From positions 62,001 through 126,000 of the forward strand of contig NZ_LGKN01000009.1 of NCBI RefSeq assembly GCF_001306175.1: a DNA stretch of 64,000 nt. Direction: 5' to 3'. A program made the position numbers and the translations under genes. This DNA comes from Ardenticatena maritima (GTDB lineage: Bacteria; Chloroflexota; Anaerolineae; Ardenticatenales; Ardenticatenaceae). Of the stretch, positions 17,658 to 25,990 are shown piece by piece (position 1 is the first letter of the stretch; each line of letters begins with the position of its first letter). The notes beneath the pieces are model-generated. The model was given only the letters and a program-made list of their open reading frames with translations. It was not told the origin of the DNA and searched no databases.

Positions 17658-17983
17658 TTAGCCGGGGAAATTGAACCATGATTGCGACGCCATCAGTGTC
17701 TGCAAATCACCCTCGGCTTTCAGTTTGCCGGTCATGAACGCCACGGCACCGTTGACATTTCCGCTCAAAATGCCTTTCCACGTTTCGCTATCCACCGTGA
17801 CTTTCACATCGGCGTTGTCCACGGTGCCTTCTTCAACGGTCAACTCACCGTCTGAACACGCACCACATAATCGCCGGCTTCGTCCCCGGTAATGTGGAAC
17901 TGCACGACCTTGTTGACACCTTGAATCTTGTCCTTGTTGACGTACTGGGGCATGGATTCAAAAATTTCCTTGATTGTGGGCAT
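17658..17983 (-). pseudogene. SCP2 sterol-carrier domain protein, interrupted by a one-base frameshift
   Basis: A strong ribosome site (GGGAGG) and ATG at 17983 start a frame reading MPTIKEIFESMPQYVNK, then VVQFHITGDEAGDYVVRVQ, then a stop within four codons. The next frame carries straight on with DGELTVEEGTVDNADVKVTV and ends in the family's ASQSWFNFPG. The break is near 17852-17855, where CAG-GAC would be expected and one G is missing. Repaired, the protein has 108 residues, a normal length for a stand-alone SCP2 domain that binds lipids or sterols. The downstream half keeps an intact reading frame and the gene has its own terminator, so this may be a very recent mutation or an undercalled G in the sequence rather than an old pseudogene. 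Confidence 0.85.
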
Positions 17984-18079
17984 GGGGTTCCTCCCTTATT
18001 GTGTGTCAGTTGCCGGACGACGTGTTCATTATACCGTGCCTCACGCCCACTGCCAAATCATAACCAAACGTTTGTTTGG

Positions 18080-19084
18080 CTAGGCGGATTCGCTGTACAA
18101 CGCTTCCTGGATATTCGCAATTTCCTGGCGCAACGCGGCAATCATCTCAGCATTGCCATTTTCATTCCCCAAAAGCCGAAACTGCCGCTTTTTGAACGCC
18201 AATTCTGCCGCGAGCAAGCAAATTTTATCAAGCAACCGCGCACGCTGGCGTTGCCCGTTGCGCATCAAATGATTGCGGGCTTGCATGCGGGCACGATAAC
18301 TCGCCGCCGCTTCCACTTGCCGGGGCGTGAGCAAGCCGCTTTCCACTTCGTCTTGCAATTCTTGCCGAATGAGCCGTGCTTCCTCTCGCAACGCCCACCA
18401 CACAAGCGCCAACCAGCCCAACACACCGCCCCACGCCACAAACAACGACCCCAAACAAATCAAAGACCCCGTGCTGTTGAGGAAGTTATGCAACATGTGA
18501 ATGAAAATTGCGAGCGCCAACCCGCCCAGCGGCGCCAATGCGCGCGTTGCTTGTGAGGTGGCGTACCGCGCTAGCGCCAGCCCAAGCCCAAACATGGAAC
18601 TATACAGGGCATGGTTCAGCCCAAAGACGAAGGCTCGCAGCACAATGGTGCCCAGAAAAGCCGCCCCACCTTGTGATGAGCTTCCCAAGAAGTAAAAGAA
18701 GTTCTCGGTCATCGCAAAGCCAAAGCCCACCAGAGCGCCATACAGCAACCCATCCATCAACCCATCAAATTCATGGCGGAAGAAGATGAAGATGAACACC
18801 AGGGGGATGGCTTTGAAGATTTCTTCTACAATTGGAGCAATCAGCGCCACGCTCAAGAAACCCGCATTGGGGGAAGAAAAGGCAAGCCGCAAAGGGACGT
18901 CAAACAACAATTCGGCAAACAAGGACAAAACAACTGCGGGGACCGCCCCCCACAAAAAAGTGACCGCCAACAACCATAACGGTTCTTTTTCGTGGTGATC
19001 AAGCGACCACGCCACATAGGCATAGAAAAGCATGGGGATCACCGCCGCCACAAATGAAACCAACGCAACGATCAGCAGCATCAT
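18080..19084 (-). CDS. PrsW-family intramembrane metalloprotease
   Basis: A 334-residue protein with about eight hydrophobic segments. It carries the PrsW/CAAX-protease type motifs: IVEEIFKA (Glu87, Glu88), FRHEFDGLMDGLLYG (about 102-116), TENFFYF (Glu127) and later His in LNHALYSS and HMLHNF. Members cut membrane-anchored proteins such as anti-sigma factors; the target here is unknown. The C-terminal 90 residues are a charged cytoplasmic tail with heptad-like Leu/Ala spacing, probably a coiled coil. AGGAGG precedes the ATG. It follows the PHP gene by 18 bases in the same direction, so the two are likely co-transcribed. Confidence 0.85.
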   Translation of the reverse strand: MMLLIVALVSFVAAVIPMLFYAYVAWSLDHHEKEPLWLLAVTFLWGAVPAVVLSLFAELLFDVPLRLAFSSPNAGFLSVALIAPIVEEIFKAIPLVFIFIFFRHEFDGLMDGLLYGALVGFGFAMTENFFYFLGSSSQGGAAFLGTIVLRAFVFGLNHALYSSMFGLGLALARYATSQATRALAPLGGLALAIFIHMLHNFLNSTGSLICLGSLFVAWGGVLGWLALVWWALREEARLIRQELQDEVESGLLTPRQVEAAASYRARMQARNHLMRNGQRQRARLLDKICLLAAELAFKKRQFRLLGNENGNAEMIAALRQEIANIQEALYSESA

Positions 19085-19102
19085 AGATGGGGCCTCCTAC
19101 GG

Positions 19103-19765
19103 TCAGGTTTGGCGTGGGGGGCGCACTTTGCGCAGAATTTTGGGCCATGTCGAGTACCATTTGACATGCCATCCACTTGGCCGCCCACCCCAACGCCCCC
19201 GACGCAGCGCATCAAGAAACGTTTGCGGTGAGGTGAAGGGGGGAATATCCACGTATCCGTTACCAATTTCACTGGGGTGATGGGCATCGCTCCCTGCGCT
19301 CAGCGGTTTGCCATACTCGGCTGCAATCGTCCGCGCCTGTGCGTTGTCATCCTGCCGCAGGCACCGCGCATTGAACCCTTCAATAATATCCACCTGGTCA
19401 ATCACCCGCAACAACGCTTCACGCCCTATGGAAGATGAACCCCGCAACGTGTCGAGTGGGTGCGGTATCGCCACCAGCCCCCCCTGAGCGTGAATGCGCT
19501 CAATCGTCTCTTCCACAGACAAGCCGCGAGGGATTTCTTCCTCAATGAAGTACCCGATGACATCTCCCTCAGCAGTCGCGACTTCCTCACCGACAATCAC
19601 CGGAAAAGGTGCGCGCTCCCGCATTTCAAGCGCCCCCCGGATGGTATTGTGGTCGGTAATCGCGATCCCATCCAGACCACGCCGTTGTACAGCGGCAATA
19701 ATGGCCTCGTAGGTGCTCAGGCAATCCGGCGAGTGAAAGGTGTGCATGTGCAGGTCGAATTTCAT
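19103..19765 (-). CDS. PHP-domain phosphoesterase
   Basis: A 220-residue protein beginning MKFDLHMHTFHSPD (metal ligands His6, His8), followed by GIAITDHNT, a conserved Glu-His-containing GGLVAIPHPLD segment and SAGSDAHHPSEIG near the end. These are the four motifs of the PHP metal-dependent phosphoesterase family, which includes 3',5'-bisphosphate nucleotidases and histidinol-phosphatase-like enzymes. The ATG at 19765 is chosen because GAGGA precedes it and the HMHT motif then lies at its usual place; a longer in-frame start at 19852 would add 29 residues without homology. Confidence 0.88.
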   Translation of the reverse strand: MKFDLHMHTFHSPDCLSTYEAIIAAVQRRGLDGIAITDHNTIRGALEMRERAPFPVIVGEEVATAEGDVIGYFIEEEIPRGLSVEETIERIHAQGGLVAIPHPLDTLRGSSSIGREALLRVIDQVDIIEGFNARCLRQDDNAQARTIAAEYGKPLSAGSDAHHPSEIGNGYVDIPPFTSPQTFLDALRRGRWGGRPSGWHVKWYSTWPKILRKVRPPRQT

Positions 19766-19800
19766 GGTTCCTCGTGCGTGAGTTTGTCCTTGCTGACCGG

Positions 19801-19822
19801 TATGATATCGCAGTGTATCATA
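19801..19822. repeat. Inverted repeat in the divergent PHP / glycosyltransferase promoter region
   Basis: TATGATA (19801-19807) and TATCATA (19816-19822) form a perfect 7-bp inverted repeat around TCGCAGTG. It lies about 36 bases upstream of the PHP start and could be a -10-like element or a repressor site. Confidence 0.4.
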
Positions 19823-19879
19823 TTCGCTTTTTGATGCCAACGCGGTGACCAATGGTCAAACATGGTTTCACACAAGCGT

Positions 19880-19909
19880 TTGCCGCAACATTGCAAGTAC
19901 GAGTACAAT
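19880..19909 (+). promoter_or_regulatory. Candidate sigma-70 promoter of the GT2 gene
   Basis: TTGCCG (19880-19885) and TACAAT (19904-19909), 18 bases apart, about 70 bases upstream of the start codon. Visual match only. Confidence 0.4.
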
Positions 19910-19980
19910 GTGCGCCACACATGGCAGAACAAGCCGTCCGCGTGCGTCTGAGAAGACGAGCGCGTGAAGGAGGAAACCGA

Positions 19981-21063
19981 ATGAAAGAAGAAAGCCCTAC
20001 TCTCTCGGTTATTGTTCCAATTTATAATGAAGAGGTGGTGATTCCCGAGCTCTACCGCCGACTTACGAGCGTTTTAGAGCGCATTGGCGAATCATTTGAA
20101 GTTATCTGCGTGAATGACGGGAGTCGCGATAACTCATTAGCCCTTTTACACGACATTCACCGCCGTGATGCACGTTGGAAAGTCATTAGCTTTGCACGCA
20201 ACTTTGGACACCAGGCCGCCATCACCGCCGGCCTTGATTATGCACGGGGACAAGCGGTTGTCATCATTGACGCCGACCTGCAAGACCCCCCCGAATTGAT
20301 CGCTGACCTGCTCGCCAAATGGCGCGAAGGGTACGAGGTCGTGTACGCTGTGCGCACCGAGCGCGAAGGTGAAACGTGGTTCAAAGAGTTTACCGCCAAA
20401 CTCTTCTACCGACTCATGCACGCTATTACCAATGTCGAAATTCCCATTGATACGGGCGATTTTCGCTTGATGGACCGCACCGTTGTGGAAACATTGCGCG
20501 CCATGCGCGAACGCCACCGCTTCATGCGCGGCATGGCGGCCTGGGTGGGTTTCCGCCAAATTGGCGTGCCGTACCGCCGCCATGCACGCTACGCCGGCGA
20601 AACCAAATACCCCCTTCGTAAAATGCTGCGCTTCGCGCTGGACGGCATCACCAGCTTTAGTTACTTTCCACTGCAACTTGCCACCTATTTTGGCTTTGCC
20701 ATCGCCCTGCTCAGCGTCATCTTCATTGTTGTTGTGGTCGCAATGCGCCTCTCCGGCTTACATGCTTTTGAAGGGCAAGCCACAACGCTTATCGCCGTCC
20801 TCTTCCTGGGGAGCATTCAACTCATCTCGCTGGGGATTTTAGGCGAATATATCGGGCGCATCTACGAAGAAAGCAAAGGTCGGCCGCTCTACGTGGTCGC
20901 CCAAGCATGGGGGCTCGACCGGCCGATGATTTCGCTCATGCCGCCCCACTCGCACATCACGGACGTGAGCGCCTGGCACGATCAGACGCGCCACAGCACA
21001 CCAGATGAAACTGACAAAATACCCGAACAGAATGTTCTTCCTAATTCGCGAAGCAACAGCTGA
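19981..21063 (+). CDS. GT2-family glycosyltransferase (polyprenyl-phosphate sugar transferase type)
   Basis: A 360-residue protein. The catalytic domain has [11 protein letters not shown] at the N-terminus, [10 protein letters not shown], and [13 protein letters not shown] (the DxD metal/nucleotide-sugar site, about residues 93-105), then the GDFRLMDR and ETKYPLRKM segments. Two C-terminal membrane helices follow (about residues 228-255 and 265-290). This matches GtrB/DPM1-like enzymes that load a sugar from UDP- or GDP-sugar onto undecaprenyl phosphate. The ATG at 19981 has a strong AAGGAGG. The 70 C-terminal residues after the helices are an extension of unknown role. Confidence 0.9.
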   Translation: MKEESPTLSVIVPIYNEEVVIPELYRRLTSVLERIGESFEVICVNDGSRDNSLALLHDIHRRDARWKVISFARNFGHQAAITAGLDYARGQAVVIIDADLQDPPELIADLLAKWREGYEVVYAVRTEREGETWFKEFTAKLFYRLMHAITNVEIPIDTGDFRLMDRTVVETLRAMRERHRFMRGMAAWVGFRQIGVPYRRHARYAGETKYPLRKMLRFALDGITSFSYFPLQLATYFGFAIALLSVIFIVVVVAMRLSGLHAFEGQATTLIAVLFLGSIQLISLGILGEYIGRIYEESKGRPLYVVAQAWGLDRPMISLMPPHSHITDVSAWHDQTRHSTPDETDKIPEQNVLPNSRSNS

Positions 21064-21538
21064 GGACATCCCAGCCATTCAACACGTGCATCGGTGCGCC
21101 TTCGCTCCCAGCACTACAGAAGCGAAGTTGGTGGCCGCGCTCTACGATGCTGGCGCTTGGGACGTATCGCTCGTAGCATTCGTGCAGGAACAGGTTGTCG
21201 GACACATTCTTTTTTCGCCTGTCACACTTACTCCACCTGCGCCCCATCGTGTGGGCGTTGGGCTTGCACCACTTGGCGTTCTGCCAGCGTGGCAAAAACG
21301 CGGTATTGGGAGCGCACTTGTTCGCGCGGGGTTGCAAGCAGTGCAACGCAACGGAGCAACCTTTGTCGTCGTTTTGGGCGCTCCGCAGTATTACACACGG
21401 TTCGGATTTGAATGCGCTTTATCCCATGGAGTACAGAATGAATTCGGGGCTGATGATGCATTCATGGTGATGTGGTTTGACGCCACCACACGAGGCACAG
21501 GCACCGTACACTATCACCCCGAGTTTGCCAAGATGTAA
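21032..21538 (+). CDS. GNAT-family N-acetyltransferase
   Basis: A protein of about 168 residues starting [20 protein letters not shown], the usual first strand and helix of the GNAT fold. [20 protein letters not shown] is the acetyl-CoA-binding motif (Q-x-x-G-I-G-x-A). The later [20 protein letters not shown] matches the YjhB/predicted N-acetyltransferase YhbS subgroup. No clear ribosome site is present; its start overlaps the end of the GT2 gene by 32 bases, and a second in-frame ATG lies at 21005. Translation is probably coupled to the upstream gene. Substrate unknown. Confidence 0.85.
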   Translation: MFFLIREATAEDIPAIQHVHRCAFAPSTTEAKLVAALYDAGAWDVSLVAFVQEQVVGHILFSPVTLTPPAPHRVGVGLAPLGVLPAWQKRGIGSALVRAGLQAVQRNGATFVVVLGAPQYYTRFGFECALSHGVQNEFGADDAFMVMWFDATTRGTGTVHYHPEFAKM

Positions 21539-21590
21539 GAAAACAAATATTTTTGTGAGCACATTGGCACGATTCGGCGACACGCTCCCA

Positions 21591-21619
21591 TTGACCTGTG
21601 CCTTGAAAGTCTGTACAAT
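21591..21619 (+). promoter_or_regulatory. Strong sigma-70 promoter of spoVS
   Basis: TTGACC (21591-21596) and TACAAT (21614-21619) are exactly 17 bases apart, the best promoter match in the first half of the window. About 100 bases of 5' leader separate it from the ATG. Confidence 0.65.
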
Positions 21620-21725
21620 AGTACCACTGGCCTATCTGGCTGAGGGATGCGCAGCAGACCGGGTAAGGTACATGCCTGACCACCCGACGCCTCAATCGAA
21701 CATCGCACAACGGAGGAGGATTCAC

Positions 21726-21989
21726 ATGGAAGTTTTGAAGGTCTCTGCTCGTTCGCGCTCAACAGCAGTCGCTGGTGCGATTGCGGGCGTCATCCGCGAA
21801 GGGAACGTGGCCGAAGTGCAAGCGATTGGCGCAGGTGCAGTCAATCAAGCCGTCAAAGCCGTCGCCATTGCGCGGACGTATCTTGAAGAAGATGGCATTG
21901 ACATTGTCTGCATCCCCTCGTTTGTCGAAATTGATATTGATGGTCAGGAACGTACCGCCGTCAAACTCACGGTCCGCCGCGCTTCCTAA
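21726..21989 (+). CDS. spoVS: Stage V sporulation protein S (SpoVS)
   Basis: An 87-residue protein, MEVLKVSARSRSTAVAGAIA at its start and a conserved GAGAVNQAVKAVAIAR core, matching SpoVS over its whole length. SpoVS is a small Alba-like protein first known from endospore formation in Bacillus, but it is common in Chloroflexota and Deinococcus-Thermus species that do not make endospores, where its job is unclear. The start at 21726 is set by GGAGGAGG eight bases upstream. It has its own promoter and terminator. Confidence 0.95.
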   Translation: MEVLKVSARSRSTAVAGAIAGVIREGNVAEVQAIGAGAVNQAVKAVAIARTYLEEDGIDIVCIPSFVEIDIDGQERTAVKLTVRRAS

Positions 21990-22018
21990 CAGAAGAAATG
22001 CAACGCAGCATTGCAAAC

Positions 22019-22053
22019 AAAAAGGCCCATCATTGCATGGAGATGGGCCTTTT
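22019..22053. terminator. Bidirectional terminator between spoVS and mgtE
   Basis: AAAGGCCCATC (22021-22031) and GATGGGCCTTT (22042-22052) form a perfect stem with T-tracts on both strands, serving the two convergent genes. Confidence 0.85.
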
Positions 22054-22063
22054 GTGTATGTTC

Positions 22064-23419
22064 CTACATCAAAATCAAACGCGCAATGGTGAAATAAATC
22101 GCCAGCCCCGTCGCATCCACCGAGGTGCTAATAAACGGGCCTGAAATCACTGTGGGGTCAATTCCCAATCGGTCGGCCACTAACGGAATCATCGCCCCGA
22201 TGATGGCCGCCCACACTGTAATGAAGGGCAACGATAACGCCACGACCCAGGCGATTTCATACCCTGTGTGCCACAATAACGCCCGTACAAATGCAATCCC
22301 CCCCAAAATCAACCCTATTGTAGAAGCGGTTGTCGCCTCGCGCAGAACCACATGAAAAATCTCGTGGAACTCCACTTCCCCCAACGCCAACGCCCGAATA
22401 ACCGTCGCCACGGTTTGCGAACCAGCATTGCCCCCTGTCCCAATCAGCAGCGGAATGAAAATCGTCAGCGCAGTAAATTGCGTTGTAATGTCCTCGAACA
22501 AACGAATAACACTGCCAGTCAACGTGCCCCCCACAAAAAGCAGCATGAGCCACCCAATCCGCTTGCGAATCATGGTACGAATGGGTGTGGCAAAATAGGC
22601 GGTCCCCAGCGGCTCCGACCCACCCAAACGTTGAATATCCTCCGTCGCTTCCTCTTCCAACACGTCCACCAGGTCGTCAATCGTAATGACACCCACAAGG
22701 CGCTCTTCACTATCCACCACCGGCAAGGCAACAAAGTTGTACTTGGCTGCCAGGTCGGCGACAATTTCCTGGTCATCAAAAACATTCACACGCACCACAT
22801 TGGGTGTCATGATTTCGCGAATCGTCTTCTCCGGCGCCGCCGTCACCAACGCCCGCAGCGGCACCACCCCCACAAGATGGTCGTCCTCGTCAACAACATA
22901 GAGATAGTAAACGGAGCCTAGCGTTTGCGCGGCATGGCGCAAATAATCCAGTGTTTCGGCGACAGTCCAGCGGCGGCGCAAACGCACAACATCCGCCGTC
23001 ATCAAGCGCCCTGCACTGTTTTCGGGGTATGAAAGCCGCTCACGCACATCTTCGGCTTCTTCGGCTTCCATCAGGGCGATGACTTCTTCACGCAAGGCAT
23101 CGGGCACATCTTCCAGCAAAGCCGCTGCATCATCATCCTGAATATCTTCGAGAATATCCGCCAGGCGCTCCGGCGAGATGTCATCCAGGATTTCACGCGC
23201 GCTGCTCTCTTCCATTTCCGCCAGCACTTCGCCGGCCACTTCGTCGGGGAGCAAGCGCAAAGCAAGCAAACGCTCCGACGGCTCAAGGTCTTCGAGCACT
23301 TCCGCAATATCGGCGGGGTGCCAGCGAAGCAAGTCAACCGATAAGGTGCGATATTTGCGTTCACGGAGTAATTGACGCACATGCGTCACGCGGGATGTTT
23401 CCATGCGCATCTCGGGCAT
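22064..23419 (-). CDS. mgtE: MgtE magnesium transporter
   Basis: A 451-residue protein with the full MgtE layout: an N-terminal alpha-helical superfamily domain (about residues 20-130, with repeated LLxDVxDxLRE-like units), two CBS domains (about 135-255), a plug helix, and five membrane helices (about 285-450) including the pore segment PLLIGTGGNAGSQTVATVIRAL. MgtE is a Mg2+-gated channel that closes when cytosolic Mg2+ is high, sensed by the N and CBS domains. AGGAGG precedes the ATG. No Mg-sensing leader RNA is evident in the 130 bases upstream. Confidence 0.96.
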   Translation of the reverse strand: MPEMRMETSRVTHVRQLLRERKYRTLSVDLLRWHPADIAEVLEDLEPSERLLALRLLPDEVAGEVLAEMEESSAREILDDISPERLADILEDIQDDDAAALLEDVPDALREEVIALMEAEEAEDVRERLSYPENSAGRLMTADVVRLRRRWTVAETLDYLRHAAQTLGSVYYLYVVDEDDHLVGVVPLRALVTAAPEKTIREIMTPNVVRVNVFDDQEIVADLAAKYNFVALPVVDSEERLVGVITIDDLVDVLEEEATEDIQRLGGSEPLGTAYFATPIRTMIRKRIGWLMLLFVGGTLTGSVIRLFEDITTQFTALTIFIPLLIGTGGNAGSQTVATVIRALALGEVEFHEIFHVVLREATTASTIGLILGGIAFVRALLWHTGYEIAWVVALSLPFITVWAAIIGAMIPLVADRLGIDPTVISGPFISTSVDATGLAIYFTIARLILM

Positions 23420-23502
23420 ATGACCCTCCTCAGGGGAACATTCACTGGGCGCAACGAAAGCATATCCTAAACGCTATGATGACAAAATAAAAGCCACGGC
23501 AA

Positions 23503-23529
23503 CAAAAAAGGCGGGGATTGCTCCCCGCC
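23503..23529 (-). terminator. Rho-independent terminator of the secreted-protein gene
   Basis: On the minus strand GGCGGGGA / TCCCCGCC forms a stem followed by TTTTTTG. Confidence 0.85.
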
Positions 23530-23549
23530 GCTCACCGGCTTTGCACGCC

Positions 23550-24250
23550 TTACGGTTTTTGCACAGCCGGCAAAAACGCGCCAAACAGTGGCGGTGGTGT
23601 GTAAAACACGCGCATCCCACACAACTGCATAGTGCTTCCACTCACAACGGGGCGCCAGTTCAACACATAACTAAAACTTTCATAATCCACCGTGTCAGTG
23701 AAATAGGTAGTGGTGAACCCGAATCCAGACTCACCATTACTCGACACCGACCATTCCTGTTCGATATTCCCATACAAATCATACTTGGTCACCCACGCTG
23801 TTGAGTTGGATAGAGACGTGTCATTGTAGTACAATCGCACGCCCTGAATGGTAGAACCATAGGGAAGGTTCAAATTCGCATTGAAAACTTCAGCGGTAGA
23901 ACCAGATGAGTGGTAAATGCATCCACCGCTCCGTGAATATCCGACACTACTCACGCGAGGGCGAAACACCAAGCCCGCGACACGATACGAACGCCATGTT
24001 ACGCCCAGTAGACTATTGGGGTCATTGGTGTTATCTTCAAGCCCAACATGGGCTGTCTCGGGGCTATCAGGTGGGCTTGCCATTTCAGTCGTCACTGTCG
24101 TCGGGTCGGCATCACTGGCAGGCACACCTTTTTGATCAACCGTGGGGGCTGGTCCTTGCGCCACAACATGTGAATGCAACGCCAGCACGTACCCACCGCT
24201 CAAAAGAGCAACTGCCAATACGAAGGGGAATAACATCTTCTGAAAATCAT
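23550..24250 (-). CDS. Secreted beta-domain protein, start region apparently frameshifted
   Basis: The mature part is about 200 residues, rich in Ser, Tyr and Gly (GVTWRSYRVAGLVFRPRVSS, GSTIQGVRLYYNDTSLSNST) and ends GAFLPAVQKP, related to the YLPLV-type tail of other secreted proteins here. A good ribosome site (AAAGGAG, 24264-24258) stands seven bases before an ATG at 24250, but that frame stops after 16 codons. If the four-T run just after this ATG had five T, the reading would be MIFQKMLFPFVLAVALLSGG, a normal signal peptide joined to the long frame. Without the change, in-frame ATGs are at 24278 (no good ribosome site) and 24236 (signal peptide lacking a basic start). I therefore give 24250 as the likely real start. 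Function unknown, probably cell surface. Confidence 0.65.
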
Positions 24251-24413
24251 GGGAGGGCTCCTTTCGCACACTGTGCATAGAACAAACCGCCGCAAGCAGA
24301 CATCCATGGCTAAAAAGGGGAGATTTGTTGGATGCCATTCCACTAAATGCAAAAAGGCGTTGTTTTGTTTCTTTCAAAAAAACATGCGCTTGATTTACTA
24401 GAATTAAAAACCA

Positions 24414-25130
24414 ATGAAACTGATTTTATTTGACATTGATAAAACTATCCTCGACGCCCACGGTGCAGGACGACGGGCGTTGGAACGCACCTTGCTCCAC
24501 ATTCTGGGGCATACTGCGGGGCTCGATCAGGTCGCGTTTGGTGGCAAAACCGACCCCATGATTGTGCGCGAAGCGTTGGCATTGGGGGGGCTTCCATCCG
24601 CTGACGTGCCCCACCTCTCACGCCAAATCCTGCGCCACTATCCGGGCGAACTCGCCCGCGAATTTGCCGCCACACCCGCCAACAGGCGCATCACGGTGCT
24701 GCCGGGAGCCCGCACACTGATTGAGACGCTTTCAAAGCGCGATGATGTGCTCCTGGGTTTGCTGACCGGAAATCTCGAAGCCTGTGCATGGCTCAAACTC
24801 CAGGTAGCCCATCTGCATACTTTCTTCACGTTTGGTGCATTTGGCGACGATGGCGAAACGCGCGACGATTTGCCCACGGTGGCCTTACAACGCGCCTGGG
24901 AAGAAAGCGAACACCATTTCAAAGCAGCCGATGTTATCCTCATTGGCGATACGCCGCGCGATGTGCGTTGCGCACACATCATTGGCGGGCGGAGCCTCGC
25001 CGTCGCCACAGGGCCGTTCAACGCCGAAGCGTTGCGCGCCGCGGGCGCGGACATTGTGCTGCCTTCACTTGCCGACACAGAACAGGTCATGCAAGCCCTC
25101 GGGCTTGCTGAGCCCCCCCAAGCGGAGTAA
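24414..25130 (+). CDS. HAD-superfamily phosphatase (phosphoglycolate-phosphatase-like)
   Basis: A 238-residue protein starting MKLILFDIDKTILDAHGAG (Asp7 nucleophile, Asp9), then a helical C1-type cap, LLGLLTGNLE as motif II (Thr), and DVILIGDTPRDVRCAH as motif IV. The layout fits phosphoglycolate phosphatase and beta-phosphoglucomutase-like enzymes. The start codon has no obvious ribosome site. Its stop lies seven bases before the ATG of the EcfT-like gene, so the two are likely co-transcribed. Confidence 0.88.
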   Translation: MKLILFDIDKTILDAHGAGRRALERTLLHILGHTAGLDQVAFGGKTDPMIVREALALGGLPSADVPHLSRQILRHYPGELAREFAATPANRRITVLPGARTLIETLSKRDDVLLGLLTGNLEACAWLKLQVAHLHTFFTFGAFGDDGETRDDLPTVALQRAWEESEHHFKAADVILIGDTPRDVRCAHIIGGRSLAVATGPFNAEALRAAGADIVLPSLADTEQVMQALGLAEPPQAE

Positions 25131-25137
25131 GGCGCCC

Positions 25138-25896
25138 ATGTTCTTCGACCTGTACTGCCCCCAGCGCGGCTGGCTTCACAGACTCGACCCACGCACCAAA
25201 TTTGGGGTCGCCCTGTTTGGCGCGACCCTCTACATCACCCAAAACGATGTGCGCCTGCTTGTCGCGTTGCTGGCGCTCCAGCATCTGCTCTTCCTCAGCG
25301 GCCGTATTCCCATGGCGCGCCTGCTCTGGGTTTGGCGGCAACTCGTGCGCTTGCTCCTCTTCATCATGCTCGTGTGGCCCTGGTTCGCCGGACGCGGTGG
25401 GCACGTTTGGGTAGAAATCGGCCCCTTGGCGCTGACATCCGCCGGCGTGGCGGACGCCGCCGCCATTGCCATCCGCATTGTCGGCATGTCATTGTGGGTC
25501 TTCTTCATTCTCTTCACCACGCGCCAATCGCACCTTGTCCAAGGGCTTGTACAACTCGGCCTGCCCTTTGAGTGGGGGCTCATTCTGGCGATTGCCCTGC
25601 GCTACATTCCCACCTTCTTCTTCACCATCCAACACATTCGCGACGCCCAAGCGGCGCGCGCCTGGGAGCCACGCGGTAATATCGTGGAACGCTTGCGCGG
25701 GATGATTCCGCTTCTGGTCGCCTTTATCGTCAACGTGGTACGCACAGGCGACACACTCGCCATGGCGCTCGCCACACGCGGCGTTGGGCGCGGCACACCG
25801 CGCACCAGCCGCATCCAACTGCGTATGCACCCACTCGATTGGAGCATGCTCAGCGTGAGCCTCATCCTCGCCATCACACTCACCCTTTTGGCCTGA
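25138..25896 (+). CDS. EcfT-type transmembrane component of an energy-coupling-factor transporter
   Basis: A 252-residue protein with about five membrane helices. The two cytoplasmic coupling motifs of EcfT/CbiQ are visible: AQAARAWEPRG (about residues 169-179) and ALATRGVGRG (about 206-215), the Ala-Arg-Gly pattern that contacts the ATPases. EcfT links two ATP-binding EcfA proteins to a substrate-binding S component for vitamins, Ni or Co. Neither EcfA nor an S component is next to it, so it may use ones encoded elsewhere. The ATG at 25138 is chosen because the family's N-terminus (LHRLDPRTK) then falls at its usual place. Confidence 0.85.
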   Translation: MFFDLYCPQRGWLHRLDPRTKFGVALFGATLYITQNDVRLLVALLALQHLLFLSGRIPMARLLWVWRQLVRLLLFIMLVWPWFAGRGGHVWVEIGPLALTSAGVADAAAIAIRIVGMSLWVFFILFTTRQSHLVQGLVQLGLPFEWGLILAIALRYIPTFFFTIQHIRDAQAARAWEPRGNIVERLRGMIPLLVAFIVNVVRTGDTLAMALATRGVGRGTPRTSRIQLRMHPLDWSMLSVSLILAITLTLLA

Positions 25897-25990
25897 AGAT
25901 CGCCGCCGCGGGAACACTTCACCCACCTTTGACGTTCCATTGGCGCAATCGCTTGCCTGTCAACAAATACCCAGCAAGAAGGAGTGTTTT

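Noticed and set aside
23420-23549. Mg-responsive riboswitch (M-box) before mgtE
   Set aside because: Only 130 bases separate mgtE from its neighbour, part of which is the neighbour's terminator; no M-box-like fold is visible by eye.
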